A stretch of DNA of 64,000 nucleotides from Roseovarius sp. S88. Its GTDB lineage: Bacteria > Pseudomonadota > Alphaproteobacteria > Rhodobacterales > Rhodobacteraceae. Position 1 is the first letter of the stretch, and each line of letters begins with the position of its first letter. Position numbers and translations under genes: made by a program. The notes under the pieces were generated by a model. It saw only the letters and a list, made by a program, of their open reading frames with translations, was not told where the DNA came from and searched no databases. The stretch covers positions 1,529,501 to 1,593,500 of the forward strand of contig NZ_CP146069.1 in NCBI RefSeq assembly GCF_037023735.1. The letters run 5' to 3'. Shown here one piece after another: positions 44,152-53,490 of the stretch.

Positions 44152-44457
44152 TCAGGTTTTCTCCGGCCATTTCCAGGCCATAGCACCCAGGTAATTGCCG
44201 GTATCCACGGAAACCACGGTCATACGCTCCGGCGCGTACCCATCCGCCTTGCGCGGGTTGCGAAACGTCTTCCGGTTCCGTGCCATTCTCGTAAGCCCGG
44301 ACACCGTCAGAACCAGAAACGCGCCTTCTCCGCGAAGGGGAACGGTGTCCATGGTGCTCCATCCATTTTGAAGTGCTTGCTCCAGCATCTCAAACGGGTC
44401 TCGGCGCTTTGGCGTAGAATGCTTCACAGAAAACGTCCCCAATTCCCTCACCCACAT
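44152..44457 (-). CDS. Small conserved-looking hypothetical protein
   Basis: This 101-residue protein has GWSTMDTVPLRGEGAFLVL (about residues 32-50), which resembles the W-x-x-x-x-T-x-P-x-x-G start of many small proteins of unknown function. It ends ...DTGNYLGAMAWKWPEK. The ATG at 44457 follows AGAAGAG; a longer form starting at 44484 would need TTG. It is convergent with the phosphatase gene. No function can be given. Confidence 0.6.
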   Translation of the reverse strand: MWVRELGTFSVKHSTPKRRDPFEMLEQALQNGWSTMDTVPLRGEGAFLVLTVSGLTRMARNRKTFRNPRKADGYAPERMTVVSVDTGNYLGAMAWKWPEKT

Positions 44458-44618
44458 CTCTTCTAATTGCAGAACAAACGCCAATTCAAGAGGTCACATC
44501 GCACGTCGCCGCGCTCAGATCATAAAAGGCCAGCAAAGCTGCGTGGGCCTCATGCTTACACTTTGGCAAGAAAGCGGATATTGTTTGTGATGCAAAGAGC
44601 GTGGGGAACGCAAAGACC

Positions 44619-45317
44619 ATGATCAACATGCAAGAAAAACAGGTCGTTCAGAACTCAACCTTGTTCAAATCTCTACCAGAAAACGAGGCTGAGTGGCTTA
44701 TAGAAACGGCACATGTTCGCGACTACACGAGTGGCGAAACGATCTTTATTCAGGGCGACCGCGCCGAACACGTTTTTGTGGTGTTGCGGGGATGGGTCAA
44801 GCTTTACCGGATTGATGAACATGGGCAAGAAGCGGTTGTGACGGTTTTCTCGGAGGGGCACAGCTTTGCCGAGGCCGTCGCGCTGAAGGGCGAGCGTTTT
44901 CCTGTTTCCTCAGAATGCGTATCGGAGAGCAGGCTCCTCTTGATACCTGCTGCCGGACTTGTGAAGCGGTTAAACCAGCGCCCGGACCTGGCTCTGTCAT
45001 TGGTGGCCTCAACCTTTCAGCACCTTCATGAACTGATTGGTCAGGTTGAGAGTTTGAAAGCAAGAACCGGGGCACAAAGGGTTGCCAATTTCCTGATTGA
45101 TCTGTGTGCTGAAGAGACCGGGTCTTGCGTGATAAGGTTGCCCTATGAGAAACACCTGATCGCCGGACGCCTTGGATTGAAACCAGAAAGTCTGTCACGT
45201 GTTTTCTCGCGGCTTGCAGAGCACGGCGTGGCGATTGACAGGGATCTGGCCAAAATCGAAAGCGTTACCGCTTTGAAAAAGCTGTGTAATCAGGACAGAG
45301 CCGCCAACTGGAAGTGA
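44619..45317 (+). CDS. Crp/Fnr-family regulator, Dnr-like
   Basis: The 232-residue protein has a cyclic-nucleotide-binding-type sensor domain (about residues 10-125, with GETIFIQGDRAEHVFVVLRG) and a C-terminal winged helix (about 150-220) with LPYEKHLIAGRLGLKPESLS as recognition region. It lacks the N-terminal cysteines of Fnr, so it is more like Dnr, which senses NO through heme. A TTGATCTTCGTCAA site that could be its target lies just downstream. The ATG at 44619 is preferred to a GTG at 44601. Confidence 0.85.
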   Translation: MINMQEKQVVQNSTLFKSLPENEAEWLIETAHVRDYTSGETIFIQGDRAEHVFVVLRGWVKLYRIDEHGQEAVVTVFSEGHSFAEAVALKGERFPVSSECVSESRLLLIPAAGLVKRLNQRPDLALSLVASTFQHLHELIGQVESLKARTGAQRVANFLIDLCAEETGSCVIRLPYEKHLIAGRLGLKPESLSRVFSRLAEHGVAIDRDLAKIESVTALKKLCNQDRAANWK

Positions 45318-45380
45318 ACCGGATTGGTGGCGCGTTTGATCTGTCTGGCGCGTCAAGGTTGCACCGTGCGTTTCACGACT

Positions 45381-45394
45381 TTGATCTTCGTCAA
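45381..45394. promoter_or_regulatory. Fnr/Dnr-type binding site
   Basis: TTGATCTTCGTCAA matches the Fnr/Dnr consensus TTGAT-N4-ATCAA at nine of ten defined positions. It lies 64 bases after the Dnr-like gene and 114 bases before the truncated flavodoxin gene. It would activate that gene under low oxygen or NO. Confidence 0.65.
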
Positions 45395-45507
45395 ACCTCG
45401 CCACGCTGAGTTGGGCTAAACTGCTGTAAAGGTCATGCGACAGCACCGCAGGCCCATGGCACTTCACGCTGCTCGCACAACGTAATGTCGACCAACATGA
45501 GTGGTTG

Positions 45508-45657
45508 ATGAAAGTCCTGATCGTTTTCGAGACCGTAGAGGGGAAAACGCAAAAGATTGCCGAATTTGTCAACCAGCAGATGTCTGCCGCGGGCCATGAG
45601 GTTCATCTGCTGAACACGCAGCTGCGCTCAACGCCCTTGCTTCCGTGCATTGGATGA
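45508..45657 (+). pseudogene. Truncated flavodoxin gene (N-terminal fragment)
   Basis: A 49-codon frame starts MKVLIVFETVEGKTQKIAEF, which is the start of a flavodoxin fold with the phosphate loop ETVEGKTQKI. It continues through VNQQMSAAGHEVHLLN and then loses resemblance at about base 45620. A full flavodoxin (HemG-like, about 170 residues) is expected. The remainder is missing because the sequence turns into the 3' part of an acetyltransferase gene on the other strand. Confidence 0.7.
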
Positions 45658-45902
45658 ACAGCCACATTGGCAAGTTTCATGAAACCATCTTCGGAAACGA
45701 GGAAAAGGCCCGCAATTATTTCACCTTGCTGAACAGCAACCCACACTTGGTTGTGTGTAATTTCGTGAGCGACGCCCTCAGATACATTCGGCAAACCAGG
45801 GACTTGGCTAGCATATTTGGAGTATGCGGCATCAATGCACAAAACGATTGCCTCAGCATCCGCCAATCTCGCGTTTCGAATGATTAGGTTTTCCAAACAC
45901 AT
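45603..45902 (-). pseudogene. Truncated GNAT acetyltransferase gene
   Basis: The frame starts MCLENLIIRNARLADAEAIV and proceeds through VWVAVQQGEIIAGLFLV and LANVAVHPMHGSKGVER, the acetyl-CoA-binding motif A of GNAT proteins (normally continuing G-x-G-x-A/L...). After about base 45625 the reading runs into the flavodoxin fragment and stops at 45603. The last third of the normal protein (about 50 residues) is missing. With the flavodoxin fragment it marks a deletion or rearrangement junction at about 45616-45630. Confidence 0.7.
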
Positions 45903-45948
45903 GTCCGTGCCGTTTTTCAACGAGTTTTTCAGGGCGGGTTGGCTTTGC

Positions 45949-46866
45949 CTACAGCTGCGCTTCACGCAGAATCCAGTTTACAAACTTCTGAACCTTAGAG
46001 CGATCAAGAGCCTGCGTCGTCGTGACTACATCGTACCCAATACCTGGGTGAGCGGACACATCGAAAGGGTCAACCAGTAAGCCGCTGGAAATATAGTTTT
46101 GAAGGATGGGCTTACTGCCCAGAATGAACCCCTGACCAGAAACAGCTGCTTGTACAGCTTGATTATAGTCTGTGTAGTTGATGCCTCCACCTGGTTTCAC
46201 ATCATTGGCACCGACGGCTTCAAGCCATGTATGCCAAAAATTCCATTTTGTTGTTTCGACTGCCCAAGGATATGCTGATAAATCCCATCGTAGTAAGGCA
46301 ACGTTTTGCAGATCGGCTATCTCCGTCATCGGGGGTGGACCAGCAGCCAAGCCTGGACTGCAAAGCGCACTCAAGTGCTCATCGAAAAGCCTGTGCGCGA
46401 TATGTTCACCATGGTCTTGCACACCGAAACGAACAGCCACGCTTACGGCGTCGTCACTCAGATCAACTATGGCCAAAGACGAATCCACGAGGATCTCGAT
46501 ATCTGGGTGTTGATCACGGAAATGCTGCAAGCGGGGGACAAGCCACGCAGACGCGATAGAAGGCTCGACTGAGACAATCAAACGGTCATCTTCGCAAGCG
46601 TTTCGGATACGTTCTACGGCGAAAGAAATTTGACGAAATGCGCTGCTAAGATCGTAGTGGGCCTGTGCTCCAATGCGGGTCAAAACCATTTCCCGCCCTT
46701 CAAACCTCATGAGGGGTTCTCCAAAGGCGTCTTCAAGTTTTGCGACCAGTTGCTTGACTGCTGCCGGTGTGACGGACAGTTCGTCTGCAGCTTTTTTGTA
46801 GCTGCCCAACCGGCCGGTAGCCTCAAAGGCGCGTAGTGCGTTTAAGGAGGGTAACCAGCGAGACAT
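45949..46866 (-). CDS. LysR-family regulator (GcvA-like)
   Basis: The 305-residue protein has an N-terminal winged helix (LNALRAFEATGRLGSYKKAA, residues about 8-27, with ELSVTPAAVKQLVAKLE as recognition helix). A LysR substrate domain (about 92-295) follows. The RxxPSLNALRAFEATGR start is typical of the GcvA subgroup. It lies divergently from the GlxA-type regulator across a 196-base gap; its targets are unknown. Confidence 0.9.
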   Translation of the reverse strand: MSRWLPSLNALRAFEATGRLGSYKKAADELSVTPAAVKQLVAKLEDAFGEPLMRFEGREMVLTRIGAQAHYDLSSAFRQISFAVERIRNACEDDRLIVSVEPSIASAWLVPRLQHFRDQHPDIEILVDSSLAIVDLSDDAVSVAVRFGVQDHGEHIAHRLFDEHLSALCSPGLAAGPPPMTEIADLQNVALLRWDLSAYPWAVETTKWNFWHTWLEAVGANDVKPGGGINYTDYNQAVQAAVSGQGFILGSKPILQNYISSGLLVDPFDVSAHPGIGYDVVTTTQALDRSKVQKFVNWILREAQL

Positions 46867-47062
46867 TATTAAGAATACCTAAATGAAGTATGCAGATCAA
46901 ATTGCTATTTTGTCGTGGGCAGCACGCTTATTGTCAGACAAATGGGTTGGTTTCCTATGGCCAACATCTGGACGTGAAATGTTTCAGACTTAGTTTTTCT
47001 GAGCAGCCGAGGCGCTGGGTGTGGGGATCATTGGCCGGACCAACGAGGAAGTTGTCTGAACC

Positions 47063-48058
47063 ATGTTTCACTCCACAAATTCTAACGGATACGTCGCTGT
47101 TGTTCTTATGGACGGATTCTCGGCGCTGAGCCTTGGCGCTATTGTCGAGCCGTTTTCATATCTGTCGCAGGCATATCCCGACATCGCGCCGAACATGATC
47201 CTAGTCGGCCTTGACGGTTTACAGACGCAATCGCAAAGCGGTGTAGAGGTGCATTGTGACGAGGACAGCAAGACGCTGATCAAGCGTTTGAACCTTGGGC
47301 GTGCAAAAGCGCGGATAATTGTATGTGGTCCAACGCATGCGGGGCCTGTCCAAGATCATGATTTATCATCTGTTTTGCGCGCGGCGACACGACATGGCGC
47401 ATCAATCTGCACTCTTGGAGGCGCGACCTGGAAGATGGCCGAAATTGGACTGTTAAAGGATCGTGCAACTACCGTGCACTGGTCATTGCTCGCAGCATTT
47501 TCAGAAAGTTATGCTGAGGTCGACACGCGTGACGCTCTCTATATCCCGGATGAAAAGATTACCAGCTGCGCGGGGGAGACTGCTACGCTCGACATGGTGC
47601 TTGAACTAATCTCATCTATCTCCCCGGCTGCGGCAGAAAGAGCTGCTAATCACTTCTTGGTGGCCTCTCCACGGAACGGGTTGGCCTCTCAACCCGGGGC
47701 TCGGGCTAATCGATTGAGGGGCGTCCCATCACTTTTGTCTGACGCTGTAAGAGTGATGGCCGACAACATAGAAGAACCTTTGAAGGCTGCCTCGATTGCT
47801 ACTTACTGCAATGTATCTGTGCGCAAGCTAGAGCGACTTTTCCAGTCGCATCTGGGTACATCACCGATCCAATACTATACGCAGCTTCGTATGGGGCATG
47901 CTCGTGACCTGCTGATGCAAACCGACATGTCGTTGTTGGATATCGCTGTGGCGTCCGGTTTTTCGTCAACCGGGCTGCTGACGAAGAAGTTCAAAAAAAA
48001 TTATGGGCTGACACCAACACAGATGCGGAATGAGGCAAGGATCGGCACGATTGCCTGA
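47063..48058 (+). CDS. GlxA-type transcriptional regulator (DJ-1/PfpI domain plus AraC HTH)
   Basis: The 331-residue protein has an N-terminal class I glutamine-amidotransferase-like domain (about residues 10-190, with GASICTLGGATWKMAEIGLL at about 112-131). A C-terminal AraC/XylS DNA-binding domain (about 228-325) contains KAASIATYCNVSVRKLERLF and GFSSTGLLTKKFKKNYGLTP. GbdR, CdhR and SouR, which sense glycine betaine, carnitine and sarcosine, share this architecture. It precedes the catabolic island by 200 bases and is likely to control it. Confidence 0.9.
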   Translation: MFHSTNSNGYVAVVLMDGFSALSLGAIVEPFSYLSQAYPDIAPNMILVGLDGLQTQSQSGVEVHCDEDSKTLIKRLNLGRAKARIIVCGPTHAGPVQDHDLSSVLRAATRHGASICTLGGATWKMAEIGLLKDRATTVHWSLLAAFSESYAEVDTRDALYIPDEKITSCAGETATLDMVLELISSISPAAAERAANHFLVASPRNGLASQPGARANRLRGVPSLLSDAVRVMADNIEEPLKAASIATYCNVSVRKLERLFQSHLGTSPIQYYTQLRMGHARDLLMQTDMSLLDIAVASGFSSTGLLTKKFKKNYGLTPTQMRNEARIGTIA

Positions 48059-48261
48059 CCACTCGAAGAGTCAGATTTCCTATATTGAACGTTCAGATCA
48101 TATGGCTAATTGGATTCCCCGGCTGAGGCTAGTCTTCAAGCGAATACGCTAGGACATGGGCGGGCCGGATTTTCGTAACGTGAACACGACTCGTCAATTC
48201 CTGTGAAAAATCCGGGTGCGTCAATGCCTGCGCGGTTCGATGCACAATACAAGGTTCACGC

Positions 48262-50202
48262 ATGAACAACGATATCCTATGGGTCCCTGATGAGTCGGCC
48301 TTTACCGACAGTGGTTTGGCTAGATTTGCCAAATCCTGTGGTTTTGATCCCAAGAATTACGCCGATCTGCACCGTTGGTCTGTTAGTGATTCTGGATCTT
48401 TCTGGTCTGCAGTGTGGGATTTCACGGATGTGGTCGGCGAGAAAGGAGATGTGTTCTTCGTACCGGATGAAACTGCCTGGATGACCGGTGCACGGTTTTT
48501 TCCAGAAGCTCAGCTTAACCTCGCCGAGAATCTGGTGCGCGGCAATGGTGCAGAAGTTGCCGTGTATGAAATGCTCGAAAGTGGTTCGATGAGCGTGATT
48601 ACGAGGGCCGAGTTGCGTCAGCGGGTGGGCCGAGTTGCGCAGGGGCTCAGGTCTGAAGGTGTGATGCCTGGTGACCGGGTGGCTGGTGTCATGCCAAACA
48701 CGATTGATGGGTTGGTGGCCGCTCAAGCTACAATTTCAATTGGGGCGGTCTGGACCTCGTGTTCCCCCGATTTTGGTACATCAGCCATTGTAGATCGTAT
48801 CGGTCAGGTGGATCCAAAGGTATTGTTTGCGGCACCACGGTATCGCTATGGCGGCAAAGACCACGACATTGGTGCGCGGATCGCAGATGTTATGTTGCAG
48901 TTGCCATCGGTCCGGACCCTGGTCCAAAGCGGGGAGGGGGAGGTGCCAGGGTTGTCTTCGGTGCTTATGGGGGATTTTGGCAAAGACGCGGAACCCGAGT
49001 TTACGCGTCTGCCCTTCGATCATCCGGTGTATATTCTGTATACATCGGGGACAACCGGCGCGCCCAAAGCCATCGTTCACCGCGCTGGTGGGGTCTTGTT
49101 GCAACATCTCAAGGAACACATCCTGCATGGTGATGTTCGCCCGGGCGACAAGGTGATTTGGTACACCAACACTGCGTGGATGATGTACCACTGGATGGTG
49201 TCAGCTCTTGGTGCGGGGGCCGCAGTCGTGCTTTACGACGGAGCTCCGATACTCAAAAGAGAAGGTGTTTTGGACCCCTCGCCGTTGTGGACCCTGGCGG
49301 AACAGATTGGTGTCACACATTTGGGAACCAGCCCGAAGTACCTCGCGACGCTTGCCGCAGAGGGTTATGCGCCGGGTGAATTGCATGATCTATCCGCTCT
49401 GCGAAGTCTGCTTGTGTGCGGTGCGCCGACGCTGCCTCATCAATTTGATTGGGTCTATCAGTCGATCAAAAGTGATATGGTCTTTTCGTCAATCTCTGGC
49501 GGCACAGAAATTCTTGGTTCCTTTTTGATCGGGTCGCCGCTGCATCCTGTGCGACGAGGGCAATTGACGGTCAAGGCGCTTGGCCATGCGATTGACGTGC
49601 TTGACGAACGCGATGCACCTTGTATCGCGCGGCGTGGTGATCTTGTCTGTACAGAGCCCTTTCCATCTATGCCGCTGACCTTCTGGGGCAAGGGTGGTGA
49701 TCAACGATATCGTGATACCTACTTTGCGGATCGGGACGAGATTTGGACTCACGGGGACGTTGCTGAACTGACTCACGTGGGCGGTGGATACGTCCATGGA
49801 CGATCTGACAATACTCTCAAGCCTGGCGGCGTGCGCATCGGCATTTCCGAGATTTATGCCGTGTGCGAGTCCTATCCCGAATTGGAGGATTTTCTGGTCT
49901 TCGGGGTTTCACACGAAGGAGATGAAGAAGTAGTTCTTTGCCTCAAACCAAAGAAAACTTCGGAGATAACTGCCGATCTGGTGAAGAGTATTCGGGGGCA
50001 TATCCGCACCGCTGCGTCACCGCGCCATGTCCCGGCGAGGGTGCATGTGGTGTCGGACATACCTTACACAATCAACGGCAAACGTGTGGAGGGCGCTGCG
50101 CGCACGGCAGCCGCCGGAGGTCAGGTAAAGAACCTTGGCTCGATCGCCAACCCGGAAAGCCTTGAGCACTACAAGTCACTACGCCGGGAGGACACTCTTT
50201 GA
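48262..50202 (+). CDS. Acetoacetyl-CoA synthetase-like AMP-forming ligase
   Basis: This 646-residue protein matches the acetoacetate-CoA ligase (AacS) subgroup of the ANL family by length and motifs. These are FWSAVWDFTDVVGE (about residues 53-66), ILYTSGTTGAPKAIVHRAGG (about 257-276), SGGTEILGSFL (about 413), WTHGDVAELTHVGGGYVHGR (about 494) and YTINGKRVEGAAR (about 601, catalytic lysine). It makes a short beta-keto or similar acid into a CoA ester. It heads a gene string with a thiolase whose TTG start overlaps its stop. Confidence 0.88.
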   Translation: MNNDILWVPDESAFTDSGLARFAKSCGFDPKNYADLHRWSVSDSGSFWSAVWDFTDVVGEKGDVFFVPDETAWMTGARFFPEAQLNLAENLVRGNGAEVAVYEMLESGSMSVITRAELRQRVGRVAQGLRSEGVMPGDRVAGVMPNTIDGLVAAQATISIGAVWTSCSPDFGTSAIVDRIGQVDPKVLFAAPRYRYGGKDHDIGARIADVMLQLPSVRTLVQSGEGEVPGLSSVLMGDFGKDAEPEFTRLPFDHPVYILYTSGTTGAPKAIVHRAGGVLLQHLKEHILHGDVRPGDKVIWYTNTAWMMYHWMVSALGAGAAVVLYDGAPILKREGVLDPSPLWTLAEQIGVTHLGTSPKYLATLAAEGYAPGELHDLSALRSLLVCGAPTLPHQFDWVYQSIKSDMVFSSISGGTEILGSFLIGSPLHPVRRGQLTVKALGHAIDVLDERDAPCIARRGDLVCTEPFPSMPLTFWGKGGDQRYRDTYFADRDEIWTHGDVAELTHVGGGYVHGRSDNTLKPGGVRIGISEIYAVCESYPELEDFLVFGVSHEGDEEVVLCLKPKKTSEITADLVKSIRGHIRTAASPRHVPARVHVVSDIPYTINGKRVEGAARTAAAGGQVKNLGSIANPESLEHYKSLRREDTL

Positions 50203-51362
50203 AGGCGCTATGGAGCGAGGCGGTAATTTCAGGCATCGGTGAGCTGAAGCCTGAACGCAAGACGGATGGCATCAACACGATGGACCTGTTGATGAGGGTT
50301 TCGGCCGAGGCCGCTCAGGATGCAGGTATTGAGGTTGGCGAAATTGATGGGTTGCTTGTCGGTCCTCAAGTTGGCGAGACACCACAGCACGTGCCTGCAA
50401 CGGTGGCAGAGTACTTCGGAATGCAGCCTACGATGTCCAACGTGGTCGATCTAGGCGGGGCATCAGGCCCAGGCATGATCTGGCGAGCGGCGGCTGCCAT
50501 CCAGATGGGCATGTGCGAGACGGTGCTCTGTGTACTGGGAAATCATCGTAATCCGGTGCTACCTCGTTCGCACAATCGCAACCCGGCGCGAGAGTTTGAC
50601 ACGCCCTTCGGAGCATCGGGGGCCAACACGTCCTACGCCTTACTCATGCAAGCACATATGTCGCAATATGGTTGCGCGGCCGAGGACTACGCCGCTATCG
50701 CCGCTGGTGCACGTGCCAATGCTCAGTTGAACCCGCTGGCGATCTTTCACGGTAAGCCGGTGGATGTGGAAGGTGTCTTGGCCTCGCCGATGGTGACATC
50801 GCCTCTGCACCTTCTTGAGATTGTGATGCCCGTTGCAGGCGGTGAGGCGGTGATAGTTACAACGCCGGGGAAAGCCAGGAAGTCCGCGCACAGACCAGTG
50901 CGTTTGTTGGGCGCGGGTGAGAAAATCACGCACCGTGCTGTGAGTCAGGCGCCTAGCTTGACCTCTGGCCCTTTGAAGCCATCGATTGCACGCGCGTTAC
51001 AACAGGCCGCGATGGACGTCTCTGATATACGTTTTTTGTCGCTCTATGATTGTTACACCATAATGGTAGCCGCAACCATTGAAGATGCCGGGCTGTGTAA
51101 ACCCGGAGATTTTGGACAATGGCTTAGCGCCAATGGCGGCATGGGTCTTGGTGCGCGTCAGCCGATCAACACACATGGAGGTCAGCTTGGTTTTGGTCAG
51201 CCTGATCTTGCTGGTGGAATGACCCATGTGGTCGAAGCAGTGCGCCAGTTGCGAGGCACAGCCAACGGGCGCCAGATCGAAGACTGCGAAACGGCGCTGG
51301 TTACCGGAAACGGAGCAACTATGAGTGAGGCTGTGGCGCTAATATTGGGAAGCGTATCATGA
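50199..51362 (+). CDS. Thiolase-family protein (SCP-x type), partner of DUF35
   Basis: The 387-residue protein belongs to the non-decarboxylating thiolase superfamily. It starts EAVISGIGELKPERKTDGIN, with a first half of LDLGGASGPGMIWRAAAAIQ-like character (about residues 85-104) and a C-terminal GMGLGARQPINTHGGQLGFG (about 313-332, histidine of the GGxGFG-type loop). The usual active-site cysteine motif is not obvious in the first half, as in SCP-x/DUF35-linked thiolases. The start is taken as TTG at 50199, supported by GGGAGGA 7 bases before it. It is coupled with the DUF35 gene by a 4-base overlap. Confidence 0.82.
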   Translation: MKALWSEAVISGIGELKPERKTDGINTMDLLMRVSAEAAQDAGIEVGEIDGLLVGPQVGETPQHVPATVAEYFGMQPTMSNVVDLGGASGPGMIWRAAAAIQMGMCETVLCVLGNHRNPVLPRSHNRNPAREFDTPFGASGANTSYALLMQAHMSQYGCAAEDYAAIAAGARANAQLNPLAIFHGKPVDVEGVLASPMVTSPLHLLEIVMPVAGGEAVIVTTPGKARKSAHRPVRLLGAGEKITHRAVSQAPSLTSGPLKPSIARALQQAAMDVSDIRFLSLYDCYTIMVAATIEDAGLCKPGDFGQWLSANGGMGLGARQPINTHGGQLGFGQPDLAGGMTHVVEAVRQLRGTANGRQIEDCETALVTGNGATMSEAVALILGSVS

Positions 51363-51772
51363 AGACAGTTTTGCAAGAACTTTCGGTGCCTGGGCCAACC
51401 GTGACAGCGCTTACAGAACCCTTCTGGAACGCCGTCAAGTTTGGCAGGTTGATGATTCAACATTGCGCCGCCTGTCACCGCGCGGTCTTTTACCCGCGCA
51501 CGATTTGCCCGCATTGCTGGGCGGATGCTTTGACCTGGACAGAGGCCACAGGTCAAGGGCGGCTCAAGAGCTATTCAGAGATTTGGAAGCCGGGTCATCC
51601 AGGATGGATTCCAGCAACGCCGTATCTGGTGGGCTTGGTTGAATTGGATGAGGGACCGACCATGCTTAGCCACATCCTGGCAGACGGTGCGAAAGTGACT
51701 GTCGGGGATGCTGTGCACTTCGCCCCCACCCAGATCGGCGACCAGATACTTCCTTGTTTCAAAATTACTTAA
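51359..51772 (+). CDS. DUF35 OB-fold/zinc-ribbon protein
   Basis: The 137-residue protein has an N-terminal rubredoxin-like zinc ribbon (CAACHRAVFYPRTICPHCW, four cysteines at about residues 39-57). An OB-fold (about 65-130) with the typical YLVGLVELDEGPTMLSHI follows. DUF35 proteins form complexes with SCP-x-type thiolases, bind acyl-CoA and are needed for their activity. The coupled preceding gene matches this pairing. Confidence 0.9.
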   Translation: MKTVLQELSVPGPTVTALTEPFWNAVKFGRLMIQHCAACHRAVFYPRTICPHCWADALTWTEATGQGRLKSYSEIWKPGHPGWIPATPYLVGLVELDEGPTMLSHILADGAKVTVGDAVHFAPTQIGDQILPCFKIT

Positions 51773-51791
51773 CACAAATCGGGAGAGCAAG

Positions 51792-52244
51792 ATGACTGAC
51801 AAGATCAAAGATGGCTGGATTGGTGTCACCAACGGAAAACCAACGGTTGGGCAAGCCAGTGAACGCAGCCGCACCACGCTAATGCAAGATATCCATTCTT
51901 TCACCGATATGACGGGTGACCGTAACCCCGTGCACTATGACGAGGCACTCGCGAAGAAGACTGCGTTTGGGAAGTTGATCGTTCAAGGCGGCGTGACAAC
52001 GGGCATTCTTAATGCCTGTGTGGCCGAAGATTTACCAGGGCCAGGCACCGTGTTTCTCAACACCAACCTTAATTTTAAGAAAGCGGTAGGTGTGGGTGAA
52101 GAAATCACTGGCCGTGTAGAAGTGGCCTCTATGCGTGATGACAAGCCTATCTGTACGCTCAACGTCTCTGTGCGCGATGCAGACGGCGACGTTTGTGTCG
52201 AGGGAACCGCTACCACTTATACAATGCCTCTTGACGGGCTTTGA
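51792..52244 (+). CDS. MaoC-like hydratase
   Basis: The 150-residue protein is a single-hotdog-fold (R)-enoyl-CoA hydratase-type protein. The catalytic hydratase 2 motif is TGDRNPVHYDEALAKKTAFG (about residues 41-60; aspartate and histidine). GGVTTGILNACVAEDLPGPG follows. It would hydrate or dehydrate an acyl-CoA intermediate made by the ligase and thiolase upstream. The ATG at 51792 has GAGAG close before it. Confidence 0.88.
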   Translation: MTDKIKDGWIGVTNGKPTVGQASERSRTTLMQDIHSFTDMTGDRNPVHYDEALAKKTAFGKLIVQGGVTTGILNACVAEDLPGPGTVFLNTNLNFKKAVGVGEEITGRVEVASMRDDKPICTLNVSVRDADGDVCVEGTATTYTMPLDGL

Positions 52245-52276
52245 AGGTACGGGCTGAGAGCTTAAAGGACAATGAC

Positions 52277-53473
52277 ATGGGCAAATGGCAAGCGCTGACG
52301 CTTACTGGCGTCGCCGTGCTCTTGTCGCTGATGACATGGTTCTCGGCCACGGCCGTGTTGCCTGAGCTCACGTCGGTACATGATCTGACAGCGGGCCAAG
52401 CTGCATGGTTGACCAACGCAGTGCAGCTTGGCTTCGCAGTGGGTGCTTTGTTTGCGAGCAGTCTGGCGGTTGCTGATGTATTGCCACTGACTCGCTACAT
52501 GGCAGCTGCGGCGGCACTCGCTTGTGTTGCGAATGCATTGCTGCTTGTCGACATGGGAGCGACTGGAGCTATTGCGGCGAGGTTTTTGACGGGAGTCGCC
52601 CTTGCCGGTGTTTATCCGCCCGCAATGAAGCTCATCGCAACTTGGTTCAAGACGGGGCGCGGAATCGCGATGGGTGCTATGGTGGGCGCGCTCACGCTTG
52701 GTTCTGCCATGCCGCACTTGGTGCGCGGCACCGGCGGCATGGTAGCTTGGGAGGCGGTAGTGCTTATCTGCTCGTTGGGTAGTGCCGTCGCAGCGCTTTT
52801 GTTTGGGTTGGTCTTGCGAGAAGGCCCACACGCGTTTGCACGCACACGGGTCAGTGTGCGGCAGGTTGGGCAGATCCTAAGAAATGGACCGGTTATGCTC
52901 GCAAATCTGGGGTATTTCGGCCATATGTGGGAGCTTTACGCGATGTGGGGCTGGTTTCTGGCCTACGCCGGGCACGCGTCGACGGAAGGTATTGGTGCAA
53001 TCAACGTCTCGCTGCTCACCTTTGCGGTGATCGCTGCAGGTGCACCGGGGTGCCTTCTTGGTGGCTGGCTTGCTGAACGGATTGGGCGCTGCCGGACGAC
53101 AATCCTGATGATGGGTGTTTCCGGGGTATCTGCCCTCTTTATCGGTGTCTTCTTCGGTGGACCGACTTGGGCCTTTGCGACAATCGCGTTGATCTGGGGT
53201 TTTACTGTCGTCGCCGACAGCGCGCAGTTCTCTGCCGCAGTGTCTGAGCTTTCGGAGCCTCATCTGGTTGGATCGTCACTGACATTTCAGATGGGAGTTG
53301 GATTTGCGATCACCATTCTAACCATATGGCTTACCCCTTTGATGGCTGCATGGCTGGGAAGTTGGCAGTGGACTTTTGTCTTGCTGGCACCCGGGCCGCT
53401 GATTGGAGTAATTTCTATGTATCTGCTTTACCGTCATCCAAAATCCGCGCTGATGGCTGATGGGCAACGCTGA
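52277..53473 (+). CDS. MFS transporter
   Basis: The 398-residue protein has 12 predicted spans. It carries MFS signatures such as VGALFASSLAVADVLPLTRY (about residues 57-76) and GWLAERIGRCRTTILMMGVS (about 259-278), a loop 8-9 motif. It would carry an organic acid or other small solute. The ATG at 52277 has AAGGA seven bases before it. It is in the middle of the catabolic string, so the substrate may be an intermediate or product of the pathway. Confidence 0.88.
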   Translation: MGKWQALTLTGVAVLLSLMTWFSATAVLPELTSVHDLTAGQAAWLTNAVQLGFAVGALFASSLAVADVLPLTRYMAAAAALACVANALLLVDMGATGAIAARFLTGVALAGVYPPAMKLIATWFKTGRGIAMGAMVGALTLGSAMPHLVRGTGGMVAWEAVVLICSLGSAVAALLFGLVLREGPHAFARTRVSVRQVGQILRNGPVMLANLGYFGHMWELYAMWGWFLAYAGHASTEGIGAINVSLLTFAVIAAGAPGCLLGGWLAERIGRCRTTILMMGVSGVSALFIGVFFGGPTWAFATIALIWGFTVVADSAQFSAAVSELSEPHLVGSSLTFQMGVGFAITILTIWLTPLMAAWLGSWQWTFVLLAPGPLIGVISMYLLYRHPKSALMADGQR

Positions 53474-53490
53474 TGCAATGGAGGATCAAG

